From positions 61,271-125,270 of the forward strand of contig JARPUW010000304.1 of the NCBI GenBank assembly GCA_030533445.1: a stretch of 64,000 bases of DNA, written 5' to 3'. Below, piece after piece: positions 61,265 to 64,000 of this stretch (positions within the stretch are counted from its first letter, which is position 1; each line of letters begins with the position of its first letter). Both the position numbers and the translations under genes were made by a program. This DNA is from Cyprinodon diabolis. Taxonomy: Eukaryota; Chordata; Actinopteri; Cyprinodontiformes; Cyprinodontidae. Under the pieces are notes generated by a model that was not told the DNA's origin, made no database searches, and was given only the letters and a program-made list of their open reading frames with translations.

Positions 61265-64000
61265 CAAGGTTCCAGAAGCGCCAGCAGCTCAAGGCTCCAG
61301 CAGCCCAAGGTTCCAGAAGCTCAAGGCTCCAGATTCTCAAGGTTCCAGAAGCACCAGCAGCTCAAGGTTCCAGCAGCTCAAAGTTCCAGCAGCTCAAGGT
61401 TCCAGAAAGAACAGCAGCTCAAGGTTCCAGTAGCTCAAGGCTCCACATGCTCAAGGTTCCAGAAGCACCAGCAGCTCAAGGTTCCAGCAGCTCAAGGTTC
61501 CAGAAGCTCAAGGCTCCAGATGCTCAAGGTTCCAGAAGCACCAGCAGCTCAAGGTTCCAGCAGCTCAAGGTTCCAGAAGCACCAGCAGCTCAAGGTTCCA
61601 GAAGCTCAAGGCTCCAGATGCTCAAGGTTCCAGAAGCACCAGCAGCTCAAGGTTCCAGCAGCTCAAGGTTCCAGCAGCTCAAGGTTCCAGATGCTCAAGG
61701 TTCCAGATGCACCAGCAGCTCAAGGTTCCAGAAGCTCAAGGGTCCAGCAGCTCAAGGCTCCAGATGCTCAAGGCTCCAGATGCTCAAAGTTCCAGCAGCT
61801 CAAGGTTCCAGCAGCTCAAGGTTCCAGCAGCTCAAGGTTCCAGAAGCACCAGCAGCTCAAGGCTCCAGCAGCTCAAGGTTCCAGAAGCTATAGGCTCCAG
61901 ATGCTCAAGGTTCCAGAACCACCAGCAGCTCAAGGTTCCAGCAGCTCAAGGTTCCAGAAGCACCAGCAGCTCAAGGTTCCAGCAGCTCAAGGTTCCAGAA
62001 GCACCAGCAGCTCAAGGTTCCAGCAGCTCAAGGCTCTAGCAGCTCAAGGTTCCAGAAGCACCAGCAGCTCAAGGTTCCAGAAGCTCAAGGCTCCAGATGC
62101 TCAAGGTTCCTGAAGCACCAGCAGCTCAAGGTTCCAGCAGCTCAAGGTTCCAGAAGCACCAGCAGCTCAAGGTTCCAGCAGCTCAAGGTTCCAGAAGCAC
62201 CAGCAGCTCAAGGTTCCAGCAGCTCAAGGTTCCAGAAGCGCCAGCAGCTCAAGGCTCCAGCCGCTCAAGGTTCCAGAAGCTCAAGGCTCCAGATGCTCAA
62301 GGTTCCAGAAGCACCAGCAGCTCAAGGTTCCAGCAGCTCAAGGTTCCAGCAGCTCAAGGTTCCAGAAGCACCAGCAGCTCAAGGTTCCAGCAGCTCAAGG
62401 TTCCAGAAGCACCAGCAGCTCAAGGTTCCAGAAGCTCAAGGCTCCAGATGCTCAAGGTTCCAGAAGCACCAGCAGCTCAAGGTTCCAGCAGCTCAAGGTT
62501 CCAGAAGCTCAAGGCTCCAGATGCTCAAGGTTCCAGAAGCACCAGCAGCTCAAGGTTCCAGCAGCTCAAGGTTCCAGCAGCTCAAGGTTCCAGCAGCTCA
62601 AGGTTCCAGAAACACCAGCAGCTCAAGGTTCCAGAAGCTCAAGGCTCCAGATGCTCAAGGTTCCAGAAGCACCAGCAGCTCAAGGTTCCAGCAGCTCAAG
62701 GTTCCAGAAGCACCAGCAGCTCAAGGTTCCAGCAGCTCAAGGTTCCAGCAGCACCAGCAGCTCAAGGTTCCAGCAGCTCAGGGTTCCAGAAGCACCAGCA
62801 GCTCAAGGCTGCAGCAGCTCAAGGTTCCAGCAGCTCAAGGTTCCAGAAGCACCAGCAGCTCAAGGTTCCAGAAGCTCAAGGCTCCAGATGCTCAAGGTTC
62901 CAGAAGCACCAGCAGCTCAAGGTTCCAGCAGCTCAAGGTTCCAGAAGCTCAAGGCTCCAGATGCTCAAGGTTCCAGAAGCACCAGCAGCTCAAGGTTCCA
63001 GCAGCTCAAGGTTCCAGCAGCTCAAGGTTCCAGAAGCACCAGCAGCTCAAGGTTCCAGAAGCTCAAGGCTCCAGATGCTCAAGGTTCCAGAAGCACCAGC
63101 AGCTCAAGGTTCCAGCAGCTCAAGGTTCCAGCAGCTCAAAGTTCCAGAAGCACCAGCAGCTCAAGGCTCCAGCAGCTCAAGGTTCCAGAAGCTCAAGGCT
63201 CCAGATGCTCAAGGTTCCAGATGCACCAGCAGCTCAAGGTTCCAGAAGCTCAAGGTTCCAGCAGCTCAAGGCTCCAGATGCTCAAGGCTCCAGATGCTCA
63301 AAGTTCCAGCAGCTCAATGTTCCAGCAGCTCAAGGTTCCAGCAGCTCAAGGTTCCAGCAGCTCAAGGTTCCAGAAGCACCAGCAGCTCAAGGTTCCAGCA
63401 GCTCAAGGTTCCAGCAGCTCAAGGTTCCAGAAGCACCAGCAGCTCAAGGCTCCAGCAGCTCAAGGTTCCAGAAGCTCAACGCTCCAGATGCTCAAGGTTC
63501 CAGATGCACCAGCAGCTCAAGGTTCCAGAAGCTCAAGGTTCCAGCAGCTCAAAGTTCCAGCAGCTCAAGGTTCCTGATGCTCAAGGTTCCAGAAGCACCA
63601 GCAGCTCAATGCTTCAGCAGCTCAAGGTTCCAGCAGCTCAAGGTTCCAGAAGCTCAAGGCTCCAGATGCTCAAGGTTCCAGAAGCACCAGCAGCTCAAGG
63701 TTCCAGCAGCTCAAGGTTCCAGCAGCTCAAGGTTCCAGAAGCACCAGCAGCTCAAGGTTCCAGCAGCTCAAGGTTCCAGAAGCACCAGCAGCTCAAGGTT
63801 CCAGAAGCTCAAGGCTCCAGATGCTCAAGGTTCCAGAAGCACCAGCAGCTCAAGGTTCCAGCAGCTCAAGGTTCCAGAAGCTCAAGGCTCCAGATGCTCA
63901 AGGTTCCAGAAGCACCAGCAGCTCAAGGTTCCAGCAGCTCAAGGTTCCAGCAGCTCAAGGTTCCAGCAGCTCAAGGTTCCAGAAGCACCAGCAGCTCAAG
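60714..64000 (+). repeat. Block repeated at a 12,204-bp offset (second member, cut by window end)
   Basis: Counterpart of 48510-51796, in register to the last base. It includes the shared rare variants ccagaaacacc near 50404 and 62608, caacgctcc near 51274 and 63478, and ttcctgatgc near 51368 and 63572. The true right edge lies outside the window. Confidence 0.87.

Larger units (their letters stand above)
1..64000 (+). repeat. Minisatellite/satellite array of 16-bp and 25-bp monomers filling the window
   Basis: The whole window is a head-to-tail array in one orientation. The first clean monomers are at 3-18 and 19-34 (ccagcagctcaaggtt), followed at 35-59 by a 25-bp form made of a 9-bp extension plus a 16-mer. 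Common variants change position 5 (cagc/caga), create ccagatgc, or end in ggct instead of ggtt. The monomer is about 56% G+C, has an AGCT palindrome in nearly every copy and no CpG. No unrelated insertion of any length was seen. The array starts and ends inside a monomer, so it continues beyond the window. No function is assigned. Its size and higher-order structure suggest eukaryotic heterochromatin, which is inference. Confidence 0.98.

Noticed and set aside
1..64000. CRISPR array
   Set aside because: Short direct repeats are present, but there are no unique spacers; every interval is another monomer of the same family, and no cas genes are visible.
1..64000. Telomeric repeat
   Set aside because: The 16/25-bp monomer is not a TTAGGG-, TTTAGGG- or TTAGG-type repeat, although a subtelomeric location is possible.
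1..64000. CAG trinucleotide expansion
   Set aside because: Each monomer has at most two to three consecutive CAG/CAC-like triplets (ccagcagct), bounded by ctcaaggtt, with no longer run seen.
1..64000. Splice-like signals in every monomer (AAG followed by GTT, and TTCCAG)
   Set aside because: They match only the minimal GT and AG and lack the extended donor consensus or a polypyrimidine tract. In a 16-bp repeat such matches are uninformative without transcript data.
1..64000. tRNA, rRNA or other structured RNA genes
   Set aside because: No segment departs from the monomer consensus long enough to hold such a gene, and the monomer itself has only the AGCT palindrome and no convincing long stem.

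Overview
This window is satellite DNA from end to end. Every stretch I read, from base 1 to base 64000, is built from one short tandem repeat. No unique sequence, recognisable gene, RNA gene, transposon or CRISPR array interrupts it, and the array runs off both ends, so its true length exceeds 64 kb. The basic unit is a 16-bp monomer (ccagcagctcaaggtt and close variants). It is mixed with a 25-bp monomer, which is the same 16-mer preceded by a 9-bp extension (ccagaagca). An array this long with layered higher-order structure points to a nuclear eukaryotic genome, probably a heterochromatic, subtelomeric or pericentromeric block. I cannot name the organism. The consensus is about 56% G+C and contains no CpG.

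Layout. Positions 1-2137 are array with a local 1,211-bp offset repeat. Positions 2138-9879 and 9880-17621 are two tandem copies of a 7,742-bp higher-order unit; I found only two base differences between them. A 2,148-bp tandem duplication (15868-18015 and 18016-20163) overlaps the end of the second copy. From about 20 kb onward the array is a mosaic of nested, shuffled duplications: 388-bp doublets at eight places, 1,772-bp copies at 22.3-25.8 kb, 2,452-bp copies at 26.8-31.5 kb, a 6.5-kb block repeated at an offset of about 7.53 kb, and further copies at offsets of about 3,136, 7,305, 9,159 and 12,204 bp. Offsets drift in steps of exactly 16 bp where single monomers were gained or lost.

Coding appearance. 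Both monomer lengths leave remainder 1 on division by 3 and the consensus has no forward stop codon. All three forward frames are therefore open for kilobases and encode the same 16-residue peptide cycle (QQLKVPAAQGSSSSRF), with optional tripeptides EAP, RST or KHQ wherever the 9-bp extension sits. The reverse strand carries a TGA in every monomer and is closed. I read the long forward ORFs as a by-product of repeat arithmetic, not as genes, although transcription or translation is not excluded.

The points most worth a second look are the frame-independent open array, the very high density of TTCCAGAA (the inverted-pair core of a heat-shock element), and the layered, apparently recent higher-order amplification.
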